The notes beneath the pieces are model-generated. The model made no database searches. It saw only the letters and a list, made by a program, of their open reading frames with translations, and had not been told where the DNA came from. The position numbers and the translations under genes are program-made. This document shows, piece by piece, positions 51,263 to 60,658 of a DNA stretch of 64,000 nucleotides (position 1 is its first letter; the number at the start of each line of letters is the position of its first letter). This DNA is from Euzebya tangerina (GTDB lineage Bacteria; Actinomycetota; Nitriliruptoria; Euzebyales; Euzebyaceae), in contig NZ_PPDK01000001.1 of the NCBI RefSeq assembly GCF_003074135.1, positions 2,542,001 to 2,606,000 of the forward strand, given 5' to 3'.

Positions 51263-52218
51263 AGGCGCTCATCACCGGCGGCGCCGGATTCATCGGATCA
51301 CACCTGGCGGAGCACCTCCTGGCCCAGGGTGACCAGGTGATCGTCCTGGACAACCTGTCCACTGGCCGCCACTCCAACATCGAAGCCCTGGTCGGCAACC
51401 CGAACTTCGAGTTCGTCCTCGGGTCGATCCTGAACGCCGACCTGGTCGACGACTGCGTCAGCCGCGCCGATGTGGTCTTCCACCTGGCTGCTGCCGTCGG
51501 CGTCGAGTTGATCGTGCGGAAGCCCGTCGAGTCGTTGCGGACCAACATCATCGGCTCCGAGACCGTCATCGAGAAGGCACACAAGTACAGCCGACCCGTC
51601 CTGGTCACCTCCACCAGCGAGATCTACGGCAAGAACACCTCAGACCTGCTGAGCGAGGAGGATGACCGGATCCTCGGCTCACCGCTGAAGTCCCGCTGGT
51701 CCTACTCCGAGGCCAAGGCCATCGAGGAGATCCTGGCCTACACGTACTGGCGCGAGAAGGGCCTGCCCACCGTCATCGTGCGCCTTTTCAACACCGTGGG
51801 TCCGCGGCAGGTGGGGCACTACGGCATGGTCATCCCGCGGTTCGTGAACCAGGCCCTCCGCGGGCAGGCGCTGACGGTCTACGGCGACGGGTCGCAGACC
51901 CGCTGCTTCCTCGACGTCGGTGATGCCGTGCCGGCGCTCGACACCCTCATCCGCACCGATGCGGCCCACGGAAACGTCTTCAACGTCGGAGGCTCGGACG
52001 AGATCTCCATCGCCGACCTGGCTGCAACCGTCATCGAGCGGTCGAAGTCGCAGTCGGTGATCCGCAAGGTGTCGTATGAGGACGCGTACGAAGATGGATT
52101 CGAGGACATGCAGCGACGAGTGCCGAACACGGCCAAACTCCGTGAGTTCATCGGCTGGGAGCCGACCTACTCCCTGCCGGAGATCATCGACCGCGTCATC
52201 GCCGGGCAGCGGTCCTAG
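51259..52218 (+). CDS. NAD-dependent nucleotide-sugar epimerase/dehydratase
   Basis: A 319-residue extended short-chain dehydrogenase with the Rossmann motif GGAGFIGSH (7-15), catalytic Tyr149 and Lys153 (YSEAK) and the TSTSEIYG segment. The pattern of DNLSTGRHSNIE plus RFVNQALRGQALTVYGDG resembles UDP-glucose 4-epimerase and UDP-glucuronate decarboxylase relatives. It could supply UDP-galactose for the UDP-galactopyranose mutase further on, but the substrate is not fixed by sequence. GTG start overlaps the GT4 stop. Confidence 0.88.
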   Translation: MKALITGGAGFIGSHLAEHLLAQGDQVIVLDNLSTGRHSNIEALVGNPNFEFVLGSILNADLVDDCVSRADVVFHLAAAVGVELIVRKPVESLRTNIIGSETVIEKAHKYSRPVLVTSTSEIYGKNTSDLLSEEDDRILGSPLKSRWSYSEAKAIEEILAYTYWREKGLPTVIVRLFNTVGPRQVGHYGMVIPRFVNQALRGQALTVYGDGSQTRCFLDVGDAVPALDTLIRTDAAHGNVFNVGGSDEISIADLAATVIERSKSQSVIRKVSYEDAYEDGFEDMQRRVPNTAKLREFIGWEPTYSLPEIIDRVIAGQRS

Positions 52219-52234
52219 GAGCGTGTCCTGACCA

Positions 52235-53407
52235 GTGTCTGACTGGTTGCTCTACGCGGGGATCTTCACGGTGGCGGTGGCCCTGAGCCTGCTCGCCGTC
52301 CCGCTGGCGATTCGCTTCGCGGCCTCCCGGCAGGTCGTCGACCGGCCCGGCGGGTACAAGCTGCAGGAGGCGGCCGTGCCCTACCTCGGGGGCGTCGCGA
52401 TCGTCTCGTCCTTCGTGGTGGTGGCGGTCGCGGCGATGGTCATCCGGCCACCGATCGGCGGCGATGTCCGCGATATCGCGATCATCCTCGGTCTGGCCGT
52501 GACGCTCTCGCTGATGGGGCTGATCGACGACCTGAAGGGGCTGGGTCCGGTCCTCCGGTTGGTCATCCAGGTCGGGGCGGCCGTCACGCTGCTGTTGGCC
52601 ACCACCACCGGCGTCCGCCTGTTCGACTCCGGCGGGGTGATCGATGCCGCCATCACCGTGGTCTGGATCGTCGGGATCACCAACGCCTTCAACCTGCTCG
52701 ACAACATGGACGGGCTCTCCGGCGGCATCACTGCGATCGCTTCCCTGGCGTTCTTCGTGATCGCCGCACTGTCCAACCAGTACTTGATCGCCAGCATGTC
52801 GATCGCGCTGGCCGGCTGCGCGCTGGGGTTCCTGGCGTACAACTGGCACCCGGCGAGGATCTACATGGGGGATGCTGGGTCGCTCTTCCTCGGCTTCATG
52901 CTGGCCGTTTTGGGATTGCGGCTGCGCTTCGCGGCACCGCGGGAGGTGACCGCGTTCGTGCCGGTCGTGGTTCTGGCGCTGCCGGTGCTCGACACCGCCC
53001 TGGTCACCGTGAGCCGGATGCTGCACGGCCGGAACCCGCTCGCGGGGGGCCGGGATCACATGTCGCACCGGCTCGTCTTCGTCGGCCTCTCCGTACCCAA
53101 CGCCGTGCGCACCATGTACCTGGTCGCGATCACGCTGGGCTGGACGGGCTTGATCATGAGCCGGGTTGACACCGTGACGGCGTTCCTCACCCTGGGGTTG
53201 GTCGCCGCTGGGATGGCGCTGTTCGGCTTCCTCCTCGGCCGCGTGCCGGTCTACTCCAACTCCAAGCGCGAGAAGGTCGTCGTGACCACCGTCGAGAAGG
53301 TGCCCGAGGACTACGAGCACGAAGAGGAGGATGTCGCAGCAGCGGCCGACGCGGAAGAGACGACGGCTGCCGCTGCTTACGTGACCACCGACCAGTCGGC
53401 GCAGTGA
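52235..53407 (+). CDS. WecA/MraY-type polyprenyl-phosphate sugar-1-phosphate transferase
   Basis: The 390-residue polytopic enzyme carries the family's catalytic motifs: GLIDDLKGLGP, NAFNLLDNMDGLSGG, IYMGDAGSLFLG and the cytoplasmic loop GGRDHMSHRL. It transfers GlcNAc-1-P (or a related sugar phosphate) to decaprenyl or undecaprenyl phosphate, starting a wall polymer such as arabinogalactan, teichoic-type or other lipid-linked glycan. A hydrophilic Glu/Ala/Thr-rich tail of about 55 residues follows the last helix. GTG start with TAGGAG upstream. Confidence 0.92.
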   Translation: MSDWLLYAGIFTVAVALSLLAVPLAIRFAASRQVVDRPGGYKLQEAAVPYLGGVAIVSSFVVVAVAAMVIRPPIGGDVRDIAIILGLAVTLSLMGLIDDLKGLGPVLRLVIQVGAAVTLLLATTTGVRLFDSGGVIDAAITVVWIVGITNAFNLLDNMDGLSGGITAIASLAFFVIAALSNQYLIASMSIALAGCALGFLAYNWHPARIYMGDAGSLFLGFMLAVLGLRLRFAAPREVTAFVPVVVLALPVLDTALVTVSRMLHGRNPLAGGRDHMSHRLVFVGLSVPNAVRTMYLVAITLGWTGLIMSRVDTVTAFLTLGLVAAGMALFGFLLGRVPVYSNSKREKVVVTTVEKVPEDYEHEEEDVAAAADAEETTAAAAYVTTDQSAQ

Positions 53408-53475
53408 CGACGACGACCCCTTCGCGCCCAGAGCTGCGCTGAGGCGAGCCCGGGCATCACACAGCTGACGATGGC

Positions 53476-54933
53476 GTGAGGAACCAGACCCGAGACGGGG
53501 AGCGGGGAGAGCACGCTGTTGCCCGGTGGTCCACCGCAGCCTCGTTGCTGCTCCTGGTGACCGTGCTGCTCAGCGTGGCAGTGCCGCTACGCACGTCGCG
53601 CGCCCCGACCAGTGACGGTCGGCAGTACGTCGCTGCGGCGGCCAACCTGGCGGTATCAGGAGTGTTCTCGACGCAGCTGCGGCCCGACGGCGGCAGTCCC
53701 ACTCCGAACGCCCGCCGCGAGCCCCTGTACCCAGCCATCCTCGCTCTTGGCATCGAGGTCATCGGGGCCGACAGCCCCGACCTGGCCTGCCTCCTGGATG
53801 CCAGCCGCTCGTGCCGAGACCACCTGCGGGCCTTGCGTCTGATCAACGTGATGCTGTTGGTGGCGCTGGGTCTCTCCACGCGGGTTCTGGCGCGACAGGT
53901 CGGCCTAGGACGATGGCTGGCCACGTGCCTCGGCATCGGGGTGGGTCTCTCCACGGTCTTCACGTCCGACGTCGACGAGTTCTTCAGCACCACCACGGCA
54001 GCAACGCTGCTGACGGCAGCTGCCGCACTGCTGCACCAGGTCGTCACGGACGGCCGGCGCAGAGCTCCGGTCCTCCTCGCTGGGGTGATGTTGGGGCTGC
54101 TGATGCTGACGCGGGCTTCGTTCATGGTCAGCGGGCTGGTGCTGGTGCCGGCGGCTTGGCTCGCATCACGCTGGGATTCGCGCGGCGCTGGTCGCAGGTG
54201 CATCGCTGTTCTGCTGATCAGCTGGATGGTTGCATCGCCCTGGATGGCCCGGAACGCAGCCCTCACCGGCAGTCCCGCCCTGACCAGCGGGGCATCACGG
54301 GTCCTGGCCGTCCGGGCCGAGGCCTCAACGATGTCGTGGGCCGAGTACCCCTGGGCCTTCGTGGTCTACACACCCGAACTCGGCGAACGCATCGTTCGCG
54401 CCGCGCCCGAGGCCCCGTGGCGTCGGTGGGACCGTCGGCAGGAACCCAGCTTCTACGGGCTGGCCCTCGGCCTCGATCCCGGTGGGGAGGTGCAGCAGCG
54501 TGCGGGCGCCGACGTGGACCGACTCGGCTCGGCCGCAGCGGCCGTGATCGCTGACAACCCAGTTGAGTTCGCAGCCCTGACGCTCCCGTACGCCTGGCGA
54601 GGGCTGTTCGGCGAGGCGGGTCGACAGCCGTTGCAGAACCAGGGGACCGAAATGGCCGACATCCTGGCCCGCTGGCTCGCACCGCTCGTCGGCGTGGCGC
54701 TGATCGCGCTGGTGCCCGCGTCGATCATCACCATCACCCGGGTCCTGAGGCACCGGGACGCCGCGGTCATGATGATGCTGTCGTTGGTCGCCGGATCCTA
54801 CGTCTTCCACGCTGCGACGACCCACTTCATCCGACGCTACAGCCACCCATTCGTGCCCGTGCTGGTGGTCACCGTCGTGTGGGTGCTCAGGCGGGACTAC
54901 CGCACGGCCGCGGCAGACGACGTGCCATCATGA
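53476..54933 (+). CDS. GT-C type membrane glycosyltransferase (GT39/ArnT-like)
   Basis: The 485-residue protein has about ten membrane helices. An early outer loop with SDGRQYVAAAANLAV holds the acidic residue expected for a GT-C active site, and ARREPLYPAILAL follows. GT-C enzymes use polyprenyl-phosphate sugars outside the membrane. The fold is inferred from helix layout; the donor is unknown. The GTG start has no good ribosome site; the stop overlaps the next ATG (ATGA), tying it to the GT2 gene. Confidence 0.72.
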   Translation: MRNQTRDGERGEHAVARWSTAASLLLLVTVLLSVAVPLRTSRAPTSDGRQYVAAAANLAVSGVFSTQLRPDGGSPTPNARREPLYPAILALGIEVIGADSPDLACLLDASRSCRDHLRALRLINVMLLVALGLSTRVLARQVGLGRWLATCLGIGVGLSTVFTSDVDEFFSTTTAATLLTAAAALLHQVVTDGRRRAPVLLAGVMLGLLMLTRASFMVSGLVLVPAAWLASRWDSRGAGRRCIAVLLISWMVASPWMARNAALTGSPALTSGASRVLAVRAEASTMSWAEYPWAFVVYTPELGERIVRAAPEAPWRRWDRRQEPSFYGLALGLDPGGEVQQRAGADVDRLGSAAAAVIADNPVEFAALTLPYAWRGLFGEAGRQPLQNQGTEMADILARWLAPLVGVALIALVPASIITITRVLRHRDAAVMMMLSLVAGSYVFHAATTHFIRRYSHPFVPVLVVTVVWVLRRDYRTAAADDVPS

Positions 54934-56450
54934 CCGGGATGCCGAGCCAGCCGCTTCACCTGTGGAACCGCCGCCCAACGCCGGCTGCAGGATCGGGCTG
55001 GACGCCAACGGTCAGTGTCGTGATCCCGCACTACCGTTCTGTCGAGCTGTTGCGCAACACGGTGGCTGGACTGGCCCAGCAGGACTACCCACTGGGACGG
55101 ATGCAGGTCATCGTCGTCGACGACGGCTCGCCGGTGCCACCACGACCGCCGGACCTCGCCGATGCCGACCTGTCCGTCGACCTGATCCATCAGCGCCGCG
55201 ACGGCTTCGGTGCCGGTCGGGCGCGCAACCGTGGTGCCGACGCTGCAGAGGGCGACGTGCTGGTGTTCCTCGATGCCGACGTGATTCCCTCGCCCACCTT
55301 CCTCACGCAACACGTGGCGCTGCACGAGTCAGTCGACTACGCGGTTGCATTCGGTGAGCGGACCCACGTCGACATCGCCCGCGTGGACGCCGAGACGATG
55401 CGCCAACGCCTGCGCGATGGTCACAGCGCTGACGACCTGCTCGCGGACCTGCCCACGCGCACGGTGGCCTGGCGCGAAGCGTTCCTGCGCGAAACGGCAC
55501 ATCTGACGACGGACCGGGCGCGGGGGTGGCGACTGTGCAACACCGGGAACCTGTCCATGCGCCGGTCCTTCTTCACCGACGTGGGCGGGTTCGATGAGCG
55601 GTTCTGGGGGTGGGGTGGTGAGGACATCGAGTGGGCCTACCGCGCGCTCCAGGCTGGCGCGCTCCTGACACATCACCCCGAGGCCCATGGCTGGCACCAG
55701 GGCCTCGAGGGCGCCACGACAGCCTCGGAGCGCGCGTCCCAGGCGGCGCAGGCGCGATTCCTCGCGTCGTTGATCGCCGACTCCGAGATCAGAGCACCGT
55801 TCGGTCCGAGGTTGTGGGAAGTACCTCGCGTCGCCGTCGAGATCGCGGCGGCCGCTGCGGACGACGGTGCTGTCGAGATGCTCGTGGACGGACTGCTCGC
55901 CGAGCTCCGGGACGTCATCATCGCGCTGGACGATGGGGGGAGGAGCCTCCGACTGCTCCGGGGGTACGCCTCCGAGCCACGGGTTCTCCTCCGTCCCGAA
56001 TCGGTCCCGGCGAGACCCGAAGCAGACCCCCGTCCGGAGCAGTCGTGGTGGCCAGGCCTGCCGTCGGCGGCGGCAGCGCCAACCCAGGTCATCATCGACC
56101 AGCCCGACCTGATGAGCGCGCACGACATCGGACGGGCGCTCCAGCGATTGGACACCGACGATCCACGTCCCGTCGGTGTCCGATTCCGAGCGGCTGGAGG
56201 TGCGGTCGCGGCATCGGCATGGAGTACGCAGATGCTCAGGCGGGCGACACGATGCGGTGAAGACCTGCTGGCGGGCCAGATCCCGGACGGATGGCCGATC
56301 ATCACCGAGACACCGCAGGGGCCGCCGCGAGCCTCCATCCGATCAGCCCGGCGTCGGCAGTTGCCAGCCGAGGTCCGGCAGCTGTGGTGGCGCCTGCCCA
56401 GCCCGGTGCGACACCAGCTTGACCGGTTGCGCTCCGGAGGACCGCGCTGA
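54930..56450 (+). CDS. Glycosyltransferase family 2 with galactosyltransferase-type C-domain
   Basis: The 506-residue GT-A protein has VSVVIPHYRSVELLRNTV, the nucleotide Asp pair in VIVVDDGSP, the DxD in VFLDADVIP and the acceptor block CNTGNLSMRRSFFTDVGGFDE plus WGWGGEDIEW. The last of these is the Glyco_transf_7C motif of galactosyl/GalNAc-transferase-like enzymes. The last 200 residues are poorly conserved. It overlaps both neighbours (ATGA before, TGATG after), so it belongs to the same translational unit as the sulfotransferase. Confidence 0.87.
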   Translation: MTGMPSQPLHLWNRRPTPAAGSGWTPTVSVVIPHYRSVELLRNTVAGLAQQDYPLGRMQVIVVDDGSPVPPRPPDLADADLSVDLIHQRRDGFGAGRARNRGADAAEGDVLVFLDADVIPSPTFLTQHVALHESVDYAVAFGERTHVDIARVDAETMRQRLRDGHSADDLLADLPTRTVAWREAFLRETAHLTTDRARGWRLCNTGNLSMRRSFFTDVGGFDERFWGWGGEDIEWAYRALQAGALLTHHPEAHGWHQGLEGATTASERASQAAQARFLASLIADSEIRAPFGPRLWEVPRVAVEIAAAAADDGAVEMLVDGLLAELRDVIIALDDGGRSLRLLRGYASEPRVLLRPESVPARPEADPRPEQSWWPGLPSAAAAPTQVIIDQPDLMSAHDIGRALQRLDTDDPRPVGVRFRAAGGAVAASAWSTQMLRRATRCGEDLLAGQIPDGWPIITETPQGPPRASIRSARRRQLPAEVRQLWWRLPSPVRHQLDRLRSGGPR

Positions 56451-57415
56451 TGCTCGATCGTGTCACGCCGGCGGTGCGCGCCGCTCTGGGGCGTCTCAGC
56501 CATCTTCCCGTCGTCGGAACGGTCATCCTCCGAGGCCGGGCCCGTCTCGAGGACAGGGAGCAGCAGGCTGTCGCGCGGCGACCCATGACGCGGGTGGTCG
56601 ACGACCTCCGGGATCGCACCGGGAGTCCCGAGCCTGACGGCCCCGCGCCGGTGTTCGTCCTCGCCGCAGGGTGGCGGTCGGGCTCGACCCTCGTCCAGCG
56701 CCTGGTCATGTCCTCCGGTGACGTCTTCCTGTGGGGTGAGCCGTTCGACCGGTCATCACCGATCTCCACGTTGACCGCGCAGGCCCGGCCGATGCGTCGG
56801 GACTGGCCCCCCCGGGAGTGGTTGATCGATCCCGACTCGCCTCCGGCTGATCGTCTCGTGAACGACTGGATCGCCACGCTGAGTCCTCCGCTCGAGCGGC
56901 TGGCGGACGCGCACCGCGCCTACCTGACGACGCTGCTCCGGCCCCCCGCAACCTTCACGGGGTCGCGGTGGGGAGCCAAGGAAGTCCGGCTGTCCGGGGA
57001 GGATGCCGTGTGGCTGAGTCACCTGTACCCCGCGGCCTCGTTCGTCTTCGTGGTGCGAAACCCGTGGGACGCCTATGCCTCATACAAGGGCATCCGACGC
57101 TGGTATCACCGCTGGCCCGATGCCATGGTCTCGAGCGTCGCCCAGTACGCGACGCTGTGGAATGACTTGGCGGCGTCGTTCCTGGCGGTGTCCGAGGAGG
57201 TGAACGGGACGCTTCTGCGGCACGAGGATCTCAGCGACCCCGACCGGCTCGACGAACTCGACGCGTTCCTCGGTGCACCGGTGGATCGAGCGGTCCTGGG
57301 TACCCGCCGCCCCGGCCCCGACGTATGGCGGCCTCGTCGGCTCTCCCGCTGGGACAGCTGGCAGATCGACCACATCGCGGGTGAGACAGCAACGCGACTG
57401 GGCTACGGCGACTGA
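56450..57415 (+). CDS. Sulfotransferase (PAPS-dependent), P-loop fold
   Basis: The 321-residue protein contains the 5'-phosphosulfate loop GWRSGST (74-80) and the 3'-phosphate motif FVFVVRNPWDAYASYK (Arg203 to Ser211). This is the Sulfotransfer_1/3 pattern. It would move sulfate from PAPS onto a hydroxyl of the glycan or its lipid. A basic N-terminal segment of about 45 residues precedes the core. No PAPS synthesis gene is in the window. The ATG shares its A with the GT2 stop codon. Confidence 0.85.
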   Translation: MLDRVTPAVRAALGRLSHLPVVGTVILRGRARLEDREQQAVARRPMTRVVDDLRDRTGSPEPDGPAPVFVLAAGWRSGSTLVQRLVMSSGDVFLWGEPFDRSSPISTLTAQARPMRRDWPPREWLIDPDSPPADRLVNDWIATLSPPLERLADAHRAYLTTLLRPPATFTGSRWGAKEVRLSGEDAVWLSHLYPAASFVFVVRNPWDAYASYKGIRRWYHRWPDAMVSSVAQYATLWNDLAASFLAVSEEVNGTLLRHEDLSDPDRLDELDAFLGAPVDRAVLGTRRPGPDVWRPRRLSRWDSWQIDHIAGETATRLGYGD

Positions 57416-57466
57416 CGGCTGGTACGGCTGGACGACCACGCCACCGGGAACCGGCAGCAGCACCTG

Positions 57467-57472
57467 TACTCT
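57467..57472 (+). promoter_or_regulatory. Possible -10 box of glf
   Basis: TACTCT lies 68 bases before the glf ATG, within a 125-base gap. It would give a leader of about 60 bases ending in the GAGG ribosome site. Confidence 0.3.
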
Positions 57473-57540
57473 GGATGGGTCAGTCGGCCGAGTCGGGAGG
57501 GCCGACGTCCTTCTGTCCCGCTACATCTCCCAGAGGCGAC

Positions 57541-58686
57541 ATGTACTTCGGAATCGTTGGCGCCGGCTTCTCCGGTGCGGTCATCGGGCGTGAGCTGGCA
57601 CAGGCTGGACACGACGTCGAGATCTTCGACGCGCGCGACCACATCGCCGGCAACTGCCACACCTCCCGTGACGACGAGACCGGTGTCATGGTGCACCGCT
57701 ACGGCCCACACATCTTCCACACCGACATCGAGCGGGTGTGGACCTACATCTCGTCCTTCGCGGACATGCAGCCGTACCGCCACAGCGTCCGGACGACGGT
57801 GGGCGATCGCGTCTTCAGCCTCCCCATCAACCTCCACACGATCAACCAGGTCTTCGGAGCGGCAATGAGTCCCTCGGAGGCCAAGGCGTTCGTCGCCGAA
57901 CAGGCGGAGGCTGACATCGAGGAGCCACAGAACTTCGAGGAGCAGGCCCTCAAGTTCGTGGGCCGCGAGCTCTACGAGATGTTCTTCTACGGCTACACCC
58001 GGAAGCAGTGGGGTGTGGAGCCGACGAAGCTTCCCGCGTCGATCCTGAAGCGCCTGCCGCTCCGGTTCAACTACGACGACACCTACTTCGGCCACCCCCA
58101 CATCGCGATTCCTCGGGGTGGGTACACGGAGGTCGTCTCGCGGATCCTCGATCATCCCAACATCACCGTCCATCTGTCCTCGCCAGTAACCCGGCCGGAC
58201 CTGGTTGAGTTCGACCACGTCGTCTGGTCCGGCCCGTTGGACGCCTGGTTCGGCTTCGCCGAGGGCCGACTGGGCTACCGGACGCTCGACTTCGTCGCCG
58301 AACGGCACGCCGGTGACTATCAGGGCATCCAGGTGATGAACTACGGTGAGTACGAGGTGCCCTACACCCGGATCACGGAGCACAAGCACTTCTCGCCGTG
58401 GGAGGAGCACGATGACACGATCGTGTTCCGCGAGTTCAGTCGCGCGGCTGAGCCGGAGGACATCCCGTACTACCCGATCAGGCTGACCGAGGACCAGGGG
58501 CTGCTCGACACCTACGTCAGAATGGCGCAACAGGAGCCTGGCGTGACCTTCGTGGGACGACTCGGCACGTACCGCTACCTCGACATGGACCGCACCATCG
58601 ATCAGGCCCTGACGGCGGCCGAGGGGATCACGGCCGCCATCGGCCGTGGCGAGCCGATCCCGTCGTTCCTGGTCGATCCGACATGA
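57541..58686 (+). CDS. glf: UDP-galactopyranose mutase
   Basis: Glf (381 residues) is an FAD enzyme that converts UDP-galactopyranose to UDP-galactofuranose. The dinucleotide motif GAGFSG is at 8-13. The family marks HRYGPHIFHTD, FFYGYTRKQWG, IPRGGYTEV and the C-terminal GRLGTYRYLDMD are present. Its presence predicts galactofuranose in the polymer. ATG follows GAGG; a frame opening 22 codons earlier lacks family similarity. Confidence 0.96.
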   Translation: MYFGIVGAGFSGAVIGRELAQAGHDVEIFDARDHIAGNCHTSRDDETGVMVHRYGPHIFHTDIERVWTYISSFADMQPYRHSVRTTVGDRVFSLPINLHTINQVFGAAMSPSEAKAFVAEQAEADIEEPQNFEEQALKFVGRELYEMFFYGYTRKQWGVEPTKLPASILKRLPLRFNYDDTYFGHPHIAIPRGGYTEVVSRILDHPNITVHLSSPVTRPDLVEFDHVVWSGPLDAWFGFAEGRLGYRTLDFVAERHAGDYQGIQVMNYGEYEVPYTRITEHKHFSPWEEHDDTIVFREFSRAAEPEDIPYYPIRLTEDQGLLDTYVRMAQQEPGVTFVGRLGTYRYLDMDRTIDQALTAAEGITAAIGRGEPIPSFLVDPT

Positions 58687-58720
58687 CCCCGCAGCCACAC
58701 TCCCCGGAAAGGGGCCATCG

Positions 58721-60649
58721 ATGAGTTCTTCGATCTTTTGGCTGGGCGCCCACAAGACCGCGACCACCTTCTTGCAGCACAGCCTGGACCACTCCCAGGA
58801 CGCACTGCAGGAGTACGGGGTCAAGTACGTGGAGTTGGAGGAGTTCCGGCAGCGCTATGCGCGACCCCTGCTCAACTTCGATGCGGACTCGAAGCCTGAT
58901 GCCACCGTCTTCGACGGACCAGAGCCCATCAATCTCATCTTCGACGAGAACATCCCCGGGTACGTCCAGCACGCGCTGTCGACCAAGGGCTTCTACCCAG
59001 AGATGATCGATCGAGTCGACACGGTGGCCCAGCATCTCGGGATCTCGGTCGACGAGGTCATCTTCGGCGTCAGACGGTATGACACCTTCCTACCCTCGCT
59101 GTACTGCGAGACGCTCAAGTCGACACCGTTCAAGACCTTCGACGAGTACCTGCAGTCGTCGTTCAGGAACTCATCGCGGTTCTCCCGTCTGAACTGGTAC
59201 AACCTGCTGCGGCAGTTCGTCGACGCCTATCCGGGTCGCCGCGTCCGCGTGTACTTCTACGAGGAGTTGCGCGGGCGTGAAGCGGAACTGCTCGAGTCGG
59301 TGCTCCGCATTCCGTCGGGAGACTTCACGCTGCACGAGGGAACGGAACGTCCGGGGTTCTCCCAGAAGGCGGTCGAAGAGCTCCACCGGATCGCGGGTCA
59401 GCGTCAGGTCGAGCGCAAGGACGTTCGCCGGGCGGTCAAGCGCCATCCGAAGGGAAGGGGCAACCCGTCCTTCGATCCATGGGACGAGGACCAGCGCCAC
59501 GCTCTACTGCTGGCCCACGAGAGTGACCGAGCCCGAATCCTCAGCGATGGTGATCTCGAGGTCATCGAGCTCGATGATGCTGGTCCTGCGCCGCTCACCC
59601 GTCGGAGTTCGGGTGCCCAGACGGTTCACGCAGCCCGACCGTCGCCTCGCTCCTCTGGCGCCGCAGAGACGGGACGGGACCACCTCGACAGCCCAGACCT
59701 CTCCGTGGTCATCCCTGCTCACCAGGCAGTCGGCACGATCCAACCGCTGGTCGAGACCCTCCTCGCGGTGCCCTCTCTCAGCGTCCAGATCGTCCTCGTC
59801 GACGACCACTCCGACGACGGGACGGGCGAGCTTGTACGTCGCCTGTCCTCTGATGATCGGATCGTGGCCTTCCACCACGCCGACAATCGCGGGGCGGGCG
59901 TGGCGCGCAACACCGGTTTCCGGGCTGCGACGGGGCGGTACACGCTGTTCTTCGACGCGGACGACGTCATCCACGTCGACGCGTTGGTCGAAGCCGTCGA
60001 GGCGCTGGACGAGACTGGTGCGGATGTCGCGGTCATGCCGTATCGCTATGAGCGCGGCACGTCCAGCGATCGGGAGATGAACACCTTCGATCGTGAGCTC
60101 TGGACCGGCTACGTCGGAAGCGCAGCCCGGCGAGTGACGAGCCTTGACGAAGCGCCTCGCCTGCTCGGTCTGTCCCACTACCCGTGGAACAAGATCCTGC
60201 GGACCGACGTGTTCCGGACGGCAGGCTTGCGCTTCGGCTCGACACCGGTCCACAACGACATCCTCGGCCACTGGTACAGCCTGCTGTTCGCCCAGAAGAT
60301 CGTGCTGGTCAACCGGATCATCTGCACCCACGTGGTGAGCAGCGGCGGGCCGAACCTGACCAACCGGCACAACGACGAGCGCTTGACGCTGTTCGACGCG
60401 CTCGATGAGACCTACGACCTCCTCGAGCGCCATCCCGCCTGGCGAAATCGGTACTCGCATCACTACTGGGCCGTTGCCCTCCGCATCGCCGGATGGGCCG
60501 ACGCTCGGATCTCGGGGGCCCACCGCGAGGAGTTCAAGCTTCGGCTGCAAGCCCATCTGCTGCGCGCCAACCTGTCTGACTACACGCGGATCCGCATGAA
60601 GCGGGACCCCGCGCTGGCTGATGCGATCCTCAGCCGAACCCTATCCTGA
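58721..60649 (+). CDS. Sulfotransferase-like domain fused to a GT2 glycosyltransferase
   Basis: The 642-residue protein combines two enzymes. Residues about 5-285 are sulfotransferase-like: the PAPS loop is GAHKTATTFLQ (9-19) and a 3'-phosphate-like VRRYDTFLPSLY occurs near 118-128. A Ser/Arg-rich linker covers about 286-325. Residues 326 onward are a GT2 domain with LSVVIPAHQAVG, VLVDDHSDDGTGE, NRGAGVARNTGF and the DxD FFDADD (411-415). A C-terminal helical part completes it. It could glycosylate and sulfate the same chain. ATG follows GGAAAGG. Confidence 0.85.
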   Translation: MSSSIFWLGAHKTATTFLQHSLDHSQDALQEYGVKYVELEEFRQRYARPLLNFDADSKPDATVFDGPEPINLIFDENIPGYVQHALSTKGFYPEMIDRVDTVAQHLGISVDEVIFGVRRYDTFLPSLYCETLKSTPFKTFDEYLQSSFRNSSRFSRLNWYNLLRQFVDAYPGRRVRVYFYEELRGREAELLESVLRIPSGDFTLHEGTERPGFSQKAVEELHRIAGQRQVERKDVRRAVKRHPKGRGNPSFDPWDEDQRHALLLAHESDRARILSDGDLEVIELDDAGPAPLTRRSSGAQTVHAARPSPRSSGAAETGRDHLDSPDLSVVIPAHQAVGTIQPLVETLLAVPSLSVQIVLVDDHSDDGTGELVRRLSSDDRIVAFHHADNRGAGVARNTGFRAATGRYTLFFDADDVIHVDALVEAVEALDETGADVAVMPYRYERGTSSDREMNTFDRELWTGYVGSAARRVTSLDEAPRLLGLSHYPWNKILRTDVFRTAGLRFGSTPVHNDILGHWYSLLFAQKIVLVNRIICTHVVSSGGPNLTNRHNDERLTLFDALDETYDLLERHPAWRNRYSHHYWAVALRIAGWADARISGAHREEFKLRLQAHLLRANLSDYTRIRMKRDPALADAILSRTLS

Positions 60650-60658
60650 AAGAGATCA

